Assembly (NCBI RefSeq): GCF_000620065.1
Contig: NZ_JHVI01000015.1
Location: 34,059 to 98,058, forward strand
Length of the DNA: 64,000 bases
From: Meiothermus cerbereus DSM 11376
GTDB taxonomy: Bacteria > Deinococcota > Deinococci > Deinococcales > Thermaceae
Reading direction: 5' to 3'
In this document: positions 62,847 through 64,000 of the stretch, one piece after another
Numbering within the stretch: position 1 is the first letter of the stretch
Layout of the letters: the number at the start of each line of letters is the position of its first letter
Position numbers and translations under genes: made by a program
The notes under the pieces: model-generated
Told to the model about the DNA's origin: nothing
What the model saw: only the letters and a program-made list of their open reading frames with translations
Database searches by the model: none

Positions 62847-63011
62847 TTAAACCTTTACTTCCTTGTGGGGCAGGTGCTTATTGCACCAGGGGCAGAACTT
62901 CTTGAGCTCGAGCTTGGCGGTGGTATTGCGGCGGTTTTTCTCCGTCGCGTAATTGCGCCGCTTACACTCGGTGCACTCCAGGAGTAACTTGATTCGTACG
63001 TCGCTCGCCAT
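62847..63011 (-). CDS. rpmG: Ribosomal protein L33
   Basis: A 54-residue protein read as [20 protein letters not shown], then [29 protein letters not shown] and a stop. The two CxxC pairs form a zinc ribbon, the zinc-binding type of L33. GAGG precedes the ATG. It is short and easily missed. Its place between tuf and secE is the usual one. Confidence 0.95.
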   Translation of the reverse strand: MASDVRIKLLLECTECKRRNYATEKNRRNTTAKLELKKFCPWCNKHLPHKEVKV

Positions 63012-63032
63012 GTTGATCCTCTTTCAGCCTCC

Positions 63033-63066
63033 GGCCCAGTCAGACTTTCAAGCGCCTGACCGGGCC
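63033..63066 (-). promoter_or_regulatory. Hairpin between tuf and rpmG
   Basis: GGCCCGGTCAG and CTGACTGGGCC pair over 11 bp (one G-T) around a 12-base loop, with no T run. It may protect the tuf message or reduce read-through into rpmG. Confidence 0.55.
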
Positions 63067-63088
63067 AGCAAGCCATTAGTGTAGCACT

Positions 63089-64000
63089 TTACTCGATAAT
63101 CTTAGCCACCACACCAGCGCCCACAGTGCGACCGCCTTCACGGATGGCGAAGCGCAGACCTTCCTCCATGGCGATGGGCTTGATCAGCTCCACCGTAAAG
63201 GTGACGTTGTCACCCGGCATCACCATCTCTACCCCTTTGGGCAGCTCCACCACCCCGGTCACATCGGTGGTGCGGAAGTAGAACTGCGGACGGTAGTTGT
63301 TGAAGAAGCCGGTGTGACGTCCACCCTCTTCCTTCTTCAGGATGTACACCGAGGCCTCGAACTTGGTGTGCGGCGTGACGCTGCCGGGCTTGGCCAGCAC
63401 CTGGCCCCGCTCCACGTCTTCACGGCTCACCCCGCGCAGCAGCAGGCCCACGTTGTCCCCGGCAATCCCTTCGGTCAGGGTCTTGCGGTGCATCTCCACC
63501 CCGGTCACCACCGTCTTCTGGGTATCCCGCAGACCCACAATCTCCACTTCCTCACCGGTCTTGATGCGGCCCCGCTCAATACGGCCCGTGGCCACCGTAC
63601 CGCGACCGGTAATGGTAAAGACGTCTTCCACCGGCATCAGGAAGGGCTTGTCCACATCCCGCTGGGGGGTGGGAATGTAGCTGTCGATGGCATCCAAGAG
63701 CTCCCAGATGCGGTCGACCCACTCGTTCTCGCCCCGCTGGGTCTTGGGGTTGGCCATCATATGCTCCAGCGCCTTCAGGCCCGAGCCGCGGATGATGGGG
63801 GTATCGTCACCCGGGAACTCGTACTGGTTCAGGAGGTCACGGATCTCCATCTCCACCAGATCCAAGAGTTCGGGGTCGTCCACCATGTCGATCTTGTTCA
63901 GGAAGACGATGATGTAAGGCACCCCCACCTGACGCGAGAGCAGGATGTGTTCGCGGGTCTGGGGCATGGGGCCGTCGGTTCCCGAGACCACCAGGATGGC
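63089..64000 (-). CDS. tuf: Elongation factor Tu (5' end beyond window)
   Basis: The 303 visible residues begin inside the GTPase domain ([20 protein letters not shown], then the G4 motif NKIDMVDD) and include domains 2 and 3 ([48 protein letters not shown]). EF-Tu delivers aminoacyl-tRNA to the ribosome. The first 100 or so residues lie past the right edge. Confidence 0.98.
   Translation of the reverse strand, partial: AILVVSGTDGPMPQTREHILLSRQVGVPYIIVFLNKIDMVDDPELLDLVEMEIRDLLNQYEFPGDDTPIIRGSGLKALEHMMANPKTQRGENEWVDRIWELLDAIDSYIPTPQRDVDKPFLMPVEDVFTITGRGTVATGRIERGRIKTGEEVEIVGLRDTQKTVVTGVEMHRKTLTEGIAGDNVGLLLRGVSREDVERGQVLAKPGSVTPHTKFEASVYILKKEEGGRHTGFFNNYRPQFYFRTTDVTGVVELPKGVEMVMPGDNVTFTVELIKPIAMEEGLRFAIREGGRTVGAGVVAKIIE

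Noticed and set aside
63089..63991. tuf starting at the internal ATG 63991
   Set aside because: The frame stays open to the window edge and the sequence before it (AILVV) is normal EF-Tu; the true start is outside.

Overview
The window is a gene-dense, GC-rich bacterial chromosome segment (about 60% GC by eye) with about 62 protein genes, one tRNA and no rRNA, prophage or CRISPR array. The gene content points to the Deinococcota, most likely a Meiothermus- or Thermus-like bacterium. The clues are a Thermus-type isocitrate dehydrogenase, ribosomal protein L10 beginning MPSKRN, a DdrA-like Rad52-family protein, bacillithiol synthesis (bshA), many genes with a TANNNT box only 6-8 bases before the start codon and no ribosome binding site (leaderless expression), and a strong excess of CTCGAG. 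The genus is inferred, not proven.

Region by region. 1-10.3 kb: a Tat-type serine hydrolase cut by the left edge, a quinone reductase-like flavoprotein, an acyl-CoA dehydrogenase, a YdcF-like membrane protein, 2-oxoacid:ferredoxin oxidoreductase korAB, a bicarbonate transporter-like pair sbtA-sbtB, a hotdog thioesterase and icd. 10.4-23.6 kb: purE and purK separated by a five-PAS GGDEF-EAL c-di-GMP protein, metH, queG, a broken metallophosphatase, lnt, tRNA-Leu(CAA) and secG. 24-30.9 kb: a peptide ABC transporter (oppA-B-C, oppD-F) with unusually large permeases. 31-37.7 kb: a DUF4139-like exported protein, an S9 peptidase, two Roadblock/LC7 proteins with a DUF3467 protein, recR, ybaB and an MFS exporter.

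37.8-42.5 kb holds a divergent signalling locus: a 598-residue protein of unknown function, a PP2C phosphatase, and a membrane Ser/Thr kinase with a C-terminal propeller. Then come tandem peroxiredoxins (one cytosolic, one exported), a CrtI-family oxidoreductase, the shape genes mreC-mreD-PBP2, mscL, bshA, the operon hisC-hisB-hisH, a PfkB kinase, ksgA, a metallophosphoesterase and a ddrA-like gene. The right end carries the translation cluster tuf-rpmG-secE-nusG-rplK-rplA on the minus strand. rplJ-rplL sits apart on the plus strand, separated by 3.2 kb of unrelated genes.

The least ordinary sequence is non-coding. A 127-bp two-hairpin element with near-matching ends (ATACCGGATTC / GAATCTGGTAT) occurs three times at exactly the same length, and one copy supplies the last 21 residues and the stop codon of the Ser/Thr kinase. 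A second palindromic repeat of about 120 bp occurs twice complete and once truncated, once directly abutting the first family. A further folded 156-bp segment lies next to the truncated copy. These repeats, the leaderless start grammar and the kinase/phosphatase/unknown-protein locus are the best leads for new biology.
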